NCBI RefSeq assembly: GCF_958298935.1
Contig: NC_084922.1
Location: forward strand, 1,800,501 to 1,864,500
Length of the DNA: 64,000 nt
Direction: 5' to 3'
Origin: Phragmites australis
Lineage: Eukaryota > Streptophyta > Magnoliopsida > Poales > Poaceae
Shown here: positions 21,512-33,289 of the stretch, piece by piece
Numbering within the stretch: the stretch's first letter is position 1
Layout: each line of letters begins with the position of its first letter
Program-made: the position numbers and the translations under genes
The notes under the pieces: model-generated
The model's database searches: none
Told to the model about the DNA's origin: nothing
The model's input: only the letters and a program-made list of their open reading frames with translations

Positions 21512-21798
21512 GGCCCTGTTTGTTTCAGCTTCGGATTCTGGCTTTCAGCTTTTATAATCCGAAGCTAAAACAAACAGGCAGCTTTTGTTTATAGCTTTTT
21601 AAAATCTGCTGGTTGGATTGTGATAATCTGAGAAGTTGGTTTTTCTCAGCTTTTGATAGATTGTGAAAGTCCATTTTACTAAACTGTCCATTAAATTTTT
21701 TTAGAATCTACAGTCTAAAAGTTTTTCACAATCCAGCTTTTAACAATCCAGCTTTTATAAGCTGCTTTTCAGAATCTCTAGCTGAAACAAACAGGCCC
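21512..21798. mobile_element. MITE with GGCCCTGTTTGTTTCAGC termini
   Basis: Terminal inverted repeats GGCCCTGTTTGTTTCAGC and GCTGAAACAAACAGGCCC are flanked by TAT on both sides (21509-21511 and 21799-21801). The homologous empty site in copy A reads ACTATGTCG (around 19292), with a single TAT. A 3-bp duplication and GGSCCTGTTTG ends suggest PIF/Harbinger, though TAT is not the canonical TWA. Confidence 0.8.
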
Positions 21799-23331
21799 TA
21801 TGTCGCGTGTACGACGTTGGGATTATACTAGAAAAGTTGCACGCCGTTGGCGCGCAATATTGACCCGTTGCTAAAGATACATGAACAACGGCATGTGTAT
21901 ACATGAATTTATTGCTGCTGGAATGGCACTTCAAAATAGATACACTTTAGGTTTTCAACAAAATTAATCAGTTTGAGTTTGATCCAATAAAAATATAATA
22001 TTATGAAAGTATTTATCAAGACAAATTTGCACATATAATTTTTATGTTTTCAAACTAAATATTCTGGAAGCTATTGACGGTCAAAATTTTAAATGTTTGA
22101 CTGGATCTTGATCAAAGCGACAAGTATTTATGACCGGAGGGAGTACTAATGCTGTGTGTACGCATCACATATATCGGCTCCAAGTTAGAAATATATTACA
22201 AACCGAGTTAAATATACATATTACATCACATATATAGGTCAAAATACATTACACACTTAATTATAGTTGGCAAAGTAGCAATAAGTCAGTTTGGTCTGAC
22301 TTATTTAACAGGAACTTTTTGTTTGTGTAAAACAAATTTAATACTGACAAGTTCAAAATTAGCATTGTAAAAGCTATTTAAAATAAGGTATACTCAATCT
22401 TGTACAATCTCAATTGTTGATCGCAAATAATGATCAAACTGACATCAAACTACAGATCCCTCCCTCTGAGTAATATCCTTGCATGAATCTATCACCTCAT
22501 TAAATTTTGTCTTCATTAAGAAATTGGTATTGTCTGCCTCAGTGATGGAGGCAAGTTTATTCTTTTCTCAATCTCGTCGTCACTAAGTTTGTAACATGTT
22601 GGATCGATCTCAGCATCAAAATAGAAGGAAATAGGCTACTTCTAAGAATTCAGATTGTGAGGAGAGGGTTTCTAATCGATCATTAAATAATTCAGATTGT
22701 GGGTAGGAACTGATTCTGATCGGCTTAATGGAACAACACTCCTATGTTCAGGTGTTATGCAAGAAACTTAATTCGGATTAACCATCAAATGCATAGGCCA
22801 AGAGGTAGATGTAGTTATGCACATGGATTACCTGTTGAGTATGTTTGTTTTCCTTACATGTATATAAACCTGTGCAAGGTACAAACCATTTGCCTTTTTA
22901 GTTTTTACTAACACAGGTGAAAGCCTGAAACTCATGAACCGCGATGCAAGGGAATGTTAAGAATAAGTATTAAAATAGTGGCAACGATTAAGACCAGAAT
23001 TTGTCAACAAATCAGAGCTTGAGAGAAGAAATCTCACCTAGTTAAGATGCATAAACTGAATAGACATGTTATGTTTTGAGAAGCAAAAATAGGTTATACC
23101 TCTGCACGAGGAATGATATGCACATTGATTGTATAGTCGTCGGTCTGTAGTAGCTCAAAAGCAGAGATCGTGTAGTTGTGCCTTCATTTTTCTTTCCCTA
23201 GCACATTGTTATCAGCTGATGTTACACATTTACTAAGTGGCTACCTGTGAAATTTAACATGATATTAAGTTGCATAGGATAAAGAAAAATCAGTAAGTAA
23301 AATGGTAGTTTTGTTCTTCAGCATTAAGAAC

Positions 23332-23750
23332 CTGGTACAAAAGTGATGGATTGCCTGAGCGAGTTCACAATCTGGAATGTAATGGAGCAGTCAAGCCCAG
23401 TTGATATTTCGACCATCAAAAGCGCTCTCACCTGCAAGATGCATCCAAAGAAAATCATTCACAACGCTCTTACGTAAAGCCAATATTTTTGAACTGAAAA
23501 AAGATTGCCTTTTTTACCGGTTGTAACACGCTTTTGTTGTCCACTAGAGATGTCCCTCAGCATCTCAACCCCTACCATCGTGTCTGCACATATCTCTAGT
23601 TCTAATATCTGAAGCAAGTGATGTCTATATAGTAACCACAGATTAGAGTAATTCAATCTGAAATTATTGTAGGCTGTAGCTCAAAGTTGCATGTACCTTC
23701 AGAATATTGTCAGTGACCACATTGGCCTCTTGCCCGCCCATTGCAGACGC
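23332..23750 (-). pseudogene. PDR-type ABC transporter fragment, mirror copy
   Basis: Mirror of 16104-16522 within Helitron copy 2: the same three exon-like pieces, the same intron borders and the same defects (degraded ABC signature, Walker B Asp to Val). Confidence 0.85.
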
Positions 23751-24014
23751 CTAATTAAGTTAAGAAAAACCATAGTAAGTCTTTGCTTCTGCTTAGTTAA
23801 GTGTTCATGAATAGTTTTACAAAAGAGGTTGTTTTGTAAATACAAGGGGCCTAAAAATAACAGCGCTATGAAATGAGGTTTGCCTTATGAAACAGCCAGC
23901 CTAAGCTGCTTCTTACTTGTCTACTTCTGCTCTCCTGCTCTCCAAGTCTCCATGTTTAGCAAAGGGTTGAGAATATAAACCTTCAGTTCCGTCAGTGACA
24001 AAAAAAAAAAAAAA

Positions 24015-24913
24015 GAACCAGCATTTCCACATGCACTCAGGAGAGAAATGAAAGTTATGTGAGTTGGCATAACCTTGACACTCCTAATCTCCTCGAATAG
24101 CTGTAAGGCCCCTGTAGCACGGCTGTGGTGCTAATAACCTCCTATCAGTGCATTCCAAGAAACCAAATCTTTTTGTGTACGCATCAGATTGAAGATGACA
24201 TTCGCATTGGTTAGTTTGACATATCTGGAGTACATTGTTATAAGTGCATTGCTGATTGCGATATCTGGCAGACATGACTTCTCAATAAGTTGGTGGAGCT
24301 GAGCTCCAAGGCGCAACATAGCAAGTGAAGCACATGCTGCTAGAACTGAAGAGAAAGTGTGCCGATCAGGCCTCTTACCAACTTCTAGCATCCTTTGAAA
24401 TAGCTTGATTACACCATCATAGTCCCCTTTTTGCTCATAACCAGATATCATTGTATTCCACGTGATGGTTCCATGCTCTGGCGTCCTATCAAAGAATCCT
24501 CGGCGAACAGCTTCTGGGCATCGTCCATGAGCCCTCGGCGAGCGCAAGCGCCGAGGAGGGTATTCCACGTGATGGTGTCGCGCTGGGGCATTTCGTCGAA
24601 CAGGCGGCACATGGCGGCGAGGTGGTCCGGGTGCAGCGAGCGTGCGTACGTGGCGAGGAGCGTGTTCCACGAGACGGCGTCGCGGACGGGCATGGCATCG
24701 AAGAAGTCACGCGCTGCGCGGACGTCGCTGCGGCGGCGGAGAGGAGCGCGTTGAAGAGGCGCCGGGCGGCGGCAAAGCGGCAGCGGCGGAGGAGCGCCGC
24801 GAGGGAGCGGTTGTGTTGGCGGACGAGGTCTTCGGTGGGGGCCGCAGCAGCGGCCGTGACGCCGGTGCCGCGATGAGCGACGGCCGCCGGGATGCGAGGC
24901 GGACATCTCCGCA
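24015..24913 (-). pseudogene. PPR (PLS-class) fragment, mirror copy
   Basis: Mirror of 14941-15839 within Helitron copy 2, with identical frameshifts and the identical internal stop. Both copies therefore descend from one already-broken capture rather than decaying separately. Confidence 0.87.
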
Positions 24914-26460
24914 TCAGGGACAGACCAGCAATGCTATATGGGCTCGGGTTGGGTTTAGCCCGAATCTTATGGGGTCATAGTCCGACGATCGACCGGGTGA
25001 TTGAGCCCGCTGCTGCGGGGCCGCCGTCGCGGTGAGGTGACGAGGGTGGTGGCCGGAGAGAAGAGCGGACTTGACGCAGTTCATCATGACGGCGTATGGT
25101 GACCGACGGAGTGGGTGGGGGTGGTACCAGCGGCGAGGTGCGCAGAGGTCGGGCAGGACGGAGTTCTTGAAGCGTAAGAAGGAAGATGGAGGTCTCTGGA
25201 AGGCTCCGACGGGGCGTATTCTGGAAGGAGCCGAGCGACGAGCCAGCGAGCTCCAGATCGAACGGTTATCATCAGCTGGTGTTCAGATTCGACGGTTCAA
25301 AATTAATAGTTGACGTGGATAGCTCCACAGAGCTCAAATGTGACCAAATTTAGACTATGTATAGATTCGTCACAGCTCGTATAAGTGTTGAAAAAATCAG
25401 CAATTTTAGGTTTATTTTAATCTATAAATAAATCATAAATTCAAACTCATAAACTAATACAATCATATAGCAGAAATTACTCTACTCGTATATGTAACAA
25501 CAATACACAAATATCTTATATAGAGTGAGAAGTAGCGGTAGAAAATTGGACAAGATTTTTGATAGATATTCACACAGGTACCACACGCACTCTATCCCGC
25601 CCTACCTAGGCCGCCATCGTAGCCTACCCAACAGAGCAAGGCGAGCATGCACATGTATTATTTCTAGTCATTCTATCCACATGTACTTATAAGGTGAAAA
25701 ACACAACTCTATTTAAGTTGATCTTATTCTACCTCTACTAGCAACATGAGACTAAAAAGATATATACCCATGTTGCATGGTTGAGCCTTTAAGATTTTTA
25801 GAAATTATAAATGAGCTTGTTACGTATATCCATATAAGATTTTTAGAAATTATATTCCTCGATCTTTAACTGCAACGTCTTTGATCAATTAGTTTCACTG
25901 CTTACAATGCATTCTTCTCGCCTGACTTTGCGTGCATGCTCGTGATATTTCCGTTTCTTTTTTCAAACCTTCAATATAGTAAGTGTTTGTTGTGACTTCA
26001 ATTTTTCCATGGTAAGTCGTGGACAGCGCACTCGATCTGAAACTGCACAGTCGAGCTAAGTCTTCCTCGTTAGTATGAGATAACTTTTTTTAACAGTAGG
26101 ATCTATTTTCATGATTTTTATTAGAGATAGCGTCGTACGAGGCCAATAGTTTAAACCACTGACCGACTCGGTTTCTCCCTGAGACTTTGCCACCGGGCTG
26201 TGAGCCTCTTCGCGGAGGTAGTGGACTATAGCACATCCCCTGAAATGGGGTTGAGGATGACAGTTGCGAGCTCGGACACCAGGTACGCCGTATCCAGGCA
26301 TGCGACGGAGGCAGTGGATCGGTCAAAGTGCGGTGGCGGGGGCTATATTTCACGAATCGCGGGAGATTTAGGGGCCGCTCAGAGACAGTGCTTACTCGTG
26401 CCTCCAACTTCCTCCTCTACCCCTTGCAGCACGTGCCCTGTGGCTACTGCGGCGGGTGAC

Positions 26461-27095
26461 GAAGGTTTCTCGAAAGACCGAGTGCGGCAGCTCCATCGGA
26501 CAGCCTTCAACTACTGCAGTGTCCGATGGTTCCTATCACATTGTGCTGACGTGGATGCCCTGGGATGGCTCGAACACGACGGCGTTTAGATTGATAAAAT
26601 TCTCGAAAGACCGAGCGCGGCAGCTCCATCGGATGGTTCCTATCACATATGCCGACATGGATGTCCTAGGAAGGCTCAAACACGATGGTGTTTAGATCGA
26701 TAAAATTCTCAAAAGACCAAGCGCGGCAGCTCCGTCGGAGGGTCTTCAACTACTGCAACTCAGATCCGATGGTTTCTATCATATGTGCTAACATGGATGC
26801 CCTAGGAAGGCTCGAATGCGACGACATTTAGATTGATAAAATGCTCAAAAGACCGAGCGCAGCAGCTCCATCGGACGGTCTTCAACTACTGCAACAGATC
26901 CAACGGTTCCTATCATATGTGCCGATGCGGATGTCCTGGGAAGGCTCGAACGTGCCAGCATTTAGATTGATAAAATTCTCGAAAGACCAAGCGCGGCAGC
27001 TCCATCGGACGGTCTTCAACTACTGCAGCATAGATCTGACTGACGTGGATGTTATGTGAAGGCTCAAACACAACAGCGTTTAGATTGATAAATAT
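26461..27095 (+). repeat. Minisatellite, five units of about 100-140 bp
   Basis: A unit containing CTCGAAAGACCGAGCGCGGC, CAGCTCCATCGGACGGTC, TTCAACTACTGCA and GTTTAGATTGATAAA recurs with starts near 26468, 26602, 26702, 26840 and 26970. The second unit lacks about 33 bp. Divergence between units is about 10 percent by eye. It creates several overlapping pseudo-ORFs; no gene was identified. Confidence 0.85.
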
Positions 27096-28192
27096 AAGAT
27101 ATGCTTGACAGAGAGATCGGTCAAGTCGAAGAAGACTGGGAGAGATTTTTTTGATCAATCGATTCTGAAGTCGTCACCACAGTATTAGTCGTTACCTGAT
27201 TGCGAGAACCGTAAAACAAACTCTGATCTCAGTTGCAGTACTATAACTTAAAACGAGGCGTTTAAACCAGCCCGTGACTAAAATATGTCCACAAACAGAT
27301 CGCCATTTCCGGCCTGAACTACCCTCAGTGAACCAGTGATGCAATGATTCCTATGAGAGGATGCGGTAATTTCACAAGTACAGTCATTATGAATAAAATA
27401 ACAAATTATTCAGTACTGAAAGAATTGAAATATACAGTAGTTTTGATTCAGAAGTCATTGTGACGCAGAAGAATTCAGTAAGAACGTCAAATAGGTTAGC
27501 TGACCCGTACCATCAGGCCCAGGATTTTAAAGACAACTTTCCAAAAATTTCAAAGTTGTAGACCACATCAAGAGCTATAAAAATACAAAGCATCCCCATA
27601 CGATTTCATTTGAGTTATGATTTTTCAAAGATTTGCCACACAGAAATGACTCTTTCGTCCGGTGAATGGGCAACAAGAGATCACCTAAAATGTTATAGGA
27701 CCCCACCTTATGGCCCTTTCATTGGGCTATTTTCATTATCGCACCAATTTGTGATTTTTTGAAACAGATGCCTAGTGATACTAATTATTGGAAAATATAT
27801 TTTTTAAAAAGGTCCCAAATCTAAACCACAGAAAAAAATTAAGTAAAATTTCCTTTCAAGAAAGGCACACTGATACATTGAAAAAACTATAATCAAAATA
27901 ACAAATGTGAAATAGAGAGTTGTCATTGTTGATATCTTTTGTAACAACAATAATTCAGCACACAGACAAGTTACAGTTAAATGCAAGGCAGACAGTACAA
28001 CAGCTGATGGTATCACTATACTTCACGGTCCTTTTTTGAGGAGCCCTACAAGCCCCACTCTACAATTCTCCTCTATTTCTATTACATCATACCGCAGGCT
28101 TAGCAAAACGAAACAAATAGCATTTGTAAAATATATCATATACCACACAACTAAAACAGAAATAAATTAAAGAATGGTAACTAATTTTCCAT
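27096..28192. other. 3' flank of the MraY homologue
   Basis: AT-rich DNA. The part next to 28192 should include the MraY 3' UTR. The stretch 27540-27720 resembles a degraded transposon by composition, but no ends were found. No gene was seen. Confidence 0.35.
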
Positions 28193-31100
28193 CTACGCTG
28201 AAACAAGGCCAAGGTATCCTGCCAACAGTGTTAAAAAGCATGATATCATGTATGCACCCGCCACGATATAAGGTTCCTTTATGCCCCACAGTCTGAGGTA
28301 GTAATGCGAGGGACGAATTTGCAGGGGATATCTGTTTGTTCCACGGAAAGAATTTGCGGCCATATGAAAAGGAACCTGAGGCAGAAAAATCACAGATACA
28401 TGTTACAGACCTTACAGTAATGTTCTGGATTGAAAAAGGCATGCCACTACAAAAGCGCTAACAGATGGAACAGATGCTATTTGAATTTTGAAAGCACCAC
28501 ACTTGATTCTGAGTAGACCAGAAACATAGCTTGCACATTGCACAATATTATGCTCCATATAAGATTGTATATGTGACAGAACACACATATAAAGAGGGGG
28601 ATATGTGACAGAAATAACAACTTCAGCTTTCTGTAGAAAATAGGAAGAAGCAAAGCAAATATGCAAAATCATAAGTCAGATCAGTTAAGTTTGTTGAAGT
28701 TAGTCGCAAAAAATGTTTTAAGTCATGTTGCTCACTGATTGTTTAGCAACATAATTTTGAATGCCAAATGCCAATGTGTATCATTTTTTTTGGCTAAATG
28801 CCAATATCTACCTAAAGGGTTTTTTAAGACGTCCTTGTTCAATACTTTTAATTCCATTATCACTCAATGAACAGGCGCTTTGGGTTTGGGTCCGCAGAGA
28901 TGTAGAGGATGACACCAACTAGTTGGTTCAGAGTAGTGATCAACAATTGGCCAGATACATTAGTATATTTTGATGAACAGGGTAAAATATAGACAAACTC
29001 ACATGCTATCCCTTAAGTAAAATCATCCATCATGCTCATTTTTTTTAAAGCCACCATGTGAACGATTATATTAGAAGAGGGAGAAGGGTACCAGGGGTAC
29101 CGAAACAGTTCAGGTTACAAGCCATCATGCTCATTTGACTATTGGAAATCAATCACATGGAAAAGGAGTGAACAAGTGATCAACTCCTCCAATAATTTTG
29201 AGCACATTTTAGTTTTACAATTACTGAAGTAAAAGAAAGGAATAAAAACACACACCTGCAATATTGCAAACAGTAGCTCAATAAAGAAGAGACTGCATGC
29301 AATTAACATTGGAAGAAACATTCCACTGCATGCTGCAATTGTAGCAACTGCTCCTCCTAGTGCAAAAGAACCGACCTGGCTCATAACTATTGAGGCTCTA
29401 TATCTGTTGTGAAAAAGAAAGCCAGTGCAAGCGCCTGATATTGATGCTCCAAAAACACTGAGTTCTGTAGAAATTATGCGAAGCTAATTATGTTACAACT
29501 TTTGAAGAACATCTAATATTAAATTAATTACTAATTGTTTCAGTATAATTGTAAGATCAATTAAACAAACTCAACAAAATAATTCCCATCTACAGGATCC
29601 CTTTGCGCAATATTAGAGAAAAGCACAATTGCCAGCTATCCTTTCTACTGACAAAAAAACTATTTCCCAATCTTCTTTTTTTTCTCTCGCTCCTACTAAT
29701 TAGGCATACGCATGATAAAGCGCAAGGGTGCAGCCGGCAAGGAAACCGCCATGCAATCGTTTTTCAGCTGATGGAATACAGATCCTTGAAAATCTCCGGG
29801 TGAAACTAAAATTAGGATTCACTGTTGGCATATTTCATGAACAGAAGCTAATATTCTATAAAATAGTTAAAACATTTAAATAATCAATAAATTCTAAATA
29901 GTTTAACAAGCTGAGTAGAGTACCGGGGCAAATAGGGAGAGCAGCAATAGACAATCCTATGAGTGCTAAAGCGGCAATACCACCAGCCAAGCCATCAAGA
30001 CCATCAACCAATGTTACTGCGGTGCCCATTGAAAGAGAACATGTTGCAGCCAGAACCAGATAAACTTTCCCCATGAATGCAAGGCCAAGAGGAGGAGGCA
30101 AAGGAACCAGGAATTTCCTTCGTGAATAAACAGGAATCAGTCAAGCTGTAGATGGAGCAAGGTATTTATCAGTAACAAGTATGCTTACATGCTATATGGT
30201 GTCAAAATATCTGCAGAACCCAACCAGATAGAGAAGTAAATCCCAGCAACAATCTGCAAAGTGCACAAGATGGTTTGAATTTGAAAGTTGAGTTCACTGT
30301 TTTGAAAACAACATCATATTGTCATACTTTAGAAAAGAACCACTCACCTGAACCAAGAACTTTATCCATTGAGGTATTTTACGATTTGGATCTGTTGCAA
30401 GACCTGAAATATCATCAAGCAATCCAACCACCGCAAATATTAGGGTTATCATAGCTGCTCCATTTACTCCATTTGAGTTGGAACCAACCTCTCTTCTTGC
30501 AACAAAAATACCAACAGGAACGAAGAACAATCCTCCCATTGCTGGGGTTGGCTTTCTACATGATGGGGAAACAGACTTTCCTCTCCTCCGAAAATGGTGG
30601 ATCTTCAAGCTATCAGCAACTGGTGCAAAAAGAAATCCAGCAAGTGCTGATAGAACTGCTGATATTAAAAAAGGGCGTGTCAAGTAAAAGGAGTCCAGAG
30701 GTAGTCTAACAATCCTCCAAGAACACCAGTCGACAAAGAAAAGTAACATTGCTAAGAAAGCAGCCAGTCCAACATTATTCATCAGCCCTTGTTGAGTTCT
30801 GAGAATTGATGTAAAGAACTTTAGTCAGAACCTAGTTAACACAGTTGTAAAAGGATTATCAGTTCATATTAGTAGTATGATGACAGCTTTTCTGTTCCAT
30901 AGATCAAGAATTTAATTACATAATTTTCATTATGATATTAATCTGGACAATAGTGGCATATGTTCTTATTCTACTGCTAATACCCCAAATTCATAGTGAA
31001 GTACATACCACATCCCATTATAGTTCAATAAATGCTATGCAGTCCATCGCAAGAAATTCTTAACATATAGCTACATTCATATTTATGTGTATGACTTTAC

Positions 31101-32235
31101 TCATACAACCACTCGACTTAAGTACACGTATACATATTCCATGCCAAGGAAATGATGCAAAATTGTTCCTTTAGGAAACTTTTTTTTTAAGAAAGGCAAA
31201 AGAAGATAATATACGCCCCCAACCTCAATTTCTGGGAATTGTCAGAAAAGCTAGTTGCCTTACGCTTACCTGCTCTTCCTATGCCCTTTGTCAATCATGG
31301 CGAACCTATGGGTGGCAACGGTTATAGCTCCCTCTGCCCGGCTCTTGCTCGTTACCGGTAACTCAACATCCCCATATGCAGTTAGCACAACCTCCTCATC
31401 ACTCCATTCGCTCTCACTTGAATATGGAGCAACACCAAAACCCTCGTCTCCATCATCATGTGCCAGTGAGAAATCCCCAGGATCCTACACCAAATCACTA
31501 CAAGTTGTAAAACATGCTACTACATGGTAAAATACTGTTACTTGAAGGGGAGAACCGGAGAAGCATCACGGTACATCATCGAATGCTGTGGCAATTTGAA
31601 CGGGATCACGCCTCCATGCGGGTTTTGAGGCTACACTTCTGAATTGTGACACCTGCAGAAGATAGTAGCGATTGAGATCAGTTGCACAACTTCACGCATT
31701 GTTCATGCAAAACAAAAGTGGATCACTGTGACATGCATGAAGTGAATTCTACAACCAACCAACTCATGCCGCTTACCACCCCAAATACTACCGAGAACCA
31801 ACCGATCAATGTACAGTTAAGTACCTAAGAAGGGGGGAAATCCTGCCTGATGCTACGCGGAGCTTTTTTGCAACAGACCACAGAGTGACCATTGCGAGCA
31901 AATTTCTCAATCAAATGGCATCGAATCGCATCGCACGAACAATCTCACCGATACATGAGGTTATTGAAGTAGGAGCAGAGATCGGAGAGATCACTTGAAC
32001 TTAGCGCCGCTCACGCACGTACTACGCCTCCATGACGGTGGGGGAGGCGACAATCACGAGGCGGAACCCTATCTAAGGGATGAAGGCTGTGGCAAGAGAT
32101 CTGCAAGCTGACCTGGAGAGCCGAGGGTCGGCGGGAGTAGGACGAGGTGGGAGTCAGCCTCGGCGGCGGCGCGCGGAGAGGCCGTCGAAAGCGCAGGCGT
32201 GGGCGATGGGGTGCCGAGTGCGCGGGAGAAGCCAT
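28193..32235 (-). CDS. MRAY: Plastid MraY homologue (phospho-MurNAc-pentapeptide translocase-like)
   Basis: Eight exons with GT-AG borders: 32235-32113, 31652-31575, 31484-31270, 30798-30348, 30253-30189, 30117-29924, 29464-29256 and 28375-28193. They join to a 505-residue frame. Residues 1-41 are Arg/Ser/Pro-rich, as in a chloroplast transit peptide; residues 68-125 are acidic. The multi-span body carries KPTPAMGG (221-228), the Asp pair LLDDISG (267-268), [12 protein letters not shown] (347-358) and [12 protein letters not shown]. MraY joins phospho-MurNAc-pentapeptide to polyprenyl phosphate in peptidoglycan synthesis; plants keep plastid homologues. Two normally invariant sites are altered: the GD of the MGDxGS motif is SQ (404-405), and the HHH motif reads HYY (469-471). 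The frame is intact and other parts are conserved, so the gene is kept, but it may lack transferase activity. The exon model was built by eye. Confidence 0.88.
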
Positions 32236-33289
32236 CGCTGAGGCTGACAGCTCGTCGGAGATCGGGAGGGATACTAGACTGCGACGGCGGCGAAGGCGAT
32301 GATGGGGCCAGGGGGGCCGGTGGGGGCTCGTGGACTCGGTGCATGTAGGCCGGCGACCCAGGCTGTCTTGGTGTTCGTGCCTTCGTGGTGGGCGCACAGC
32401 TTCGGACCATAGTGGGTGTGATGAACTGGACCGGGCCGGGTATTCCAGTTGGGTAACAACGTGTCCACTTCAAGGCCCGGTCCTTGAGGATTCCAAATGG
32501 GCCAGAAGGTTGGACTGGAAGGCCCAAAAGCCCATAATAGGGAATTGCTTAAGAGCCTGGCCGGGTGGTGCTGTTCCTGAATTAAGGCACCGTTTGGCAC
32601 AGCTCCAATCTGATCAAACCCAAGATTCAAAGATGCGTTGAAAACCGATCGAATACCACGAATATTGGTTGATTTAGTCTGCACCGTATTCTGAATTTGA
32701 TCGGTTTTCAAATTTAAATTAAAAAGATTTAAAAAATAAAAAATCACAAAAAATTCTAAAAATATTAGAGATAATTCTAAAATCTTCTGTGATTTTTTTT
32801 CAAAAATAATATTGTTTGCATCATATTTCATTGAGAGAAAGTTTGAAAAAAAGATAAATACTGAATAGGCCATATAAACAAGATTATTTGGCCCATCACG
32901 CAAAGGAAAGGCTTAACATGTATTTTTTTTTTTATGTAGGACGTATCTTAAGAGAATCTTTAAAATTAGTTTCACTTTATTTAGAGTTTTATTAATTTTT
33001 TCATAATTTTTACAAAGTTCACAAGTATAAAATGAATATATTAAGAAACACATTGTACAATTATTTTTTCTACATAAAGTATAGTATAAGCAAACTAATA
33101 AAAGTGGTTTCATTTTGGAGATGTAATGGGTTAATTATGAATTAATCTAGTTGTAACACATTTACACAACCATGTATGTTATAATATCTATTTCATGAGT
33201 TCATGTATTTTTACAAGATATAGGATCATGTAAGAAGACTAACATAATTGGCTTCGTGATTTTTGGATTAGCAAAGAATTAACTATTTA
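32236..33289. other. Upstream region of MraY and AT-rich intergenic DNA
   Basis: 32236-32560 is GC-rich and should contain the MraY promoter and 5' UTR; no TATA box is clear. From about 32585 (GGCACCGTTTGGCACAGCTCC) to 33280 the sequence is very AT-rich and MITE-like, but the ends are not defined. No gene was seen. Confidence 0.35.

Larger units (their letters stand above)
21828..25365 (-). mobile_element. Helitron copy 2, inverted, inserted in duplication copy B
   Basis: It is the reverse complement of 14489-18026, base for base in everything I compared, including the reading frames and the 15-base homopolymer. On the minus strand it starts TC (25365-25364) after A and ends CTAG (21831-21828) before T. 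Copy A gives the empty site, GACGAA|TATAATCCC on the minus strand (19322|19321), so insertion was exactly between A and T with nothing added or lost. Identity implies a recent event. Confidence 0.9.
21257..26225 (+). repeat. Segmental duplication, copy B (interrupted by MITE and Helitron)
   Basis: It is homologous to copy A (18852-20175), with two clean insertions: a 287-bp MITE (21512-21798) and Helitron copy 2 (21828-25365). Homology resumes exactly at 25366 (TTCGTCACAGCTCGTATAAG) and fades near 26220. Copies A and B differ by many substitutions and small indels, so the duplication is older than the insertions. Confidence 0.85.

Noticed and set aside
14487..25367. The inverted 3.5-kb copies as a simple inverted segmental duplication
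   Set aside because: The borders coincide with TC and CTAG ends and with A|T sites, and the paralogous empty site fits transposition exactly. The few extra matching bases outside the element are chance.
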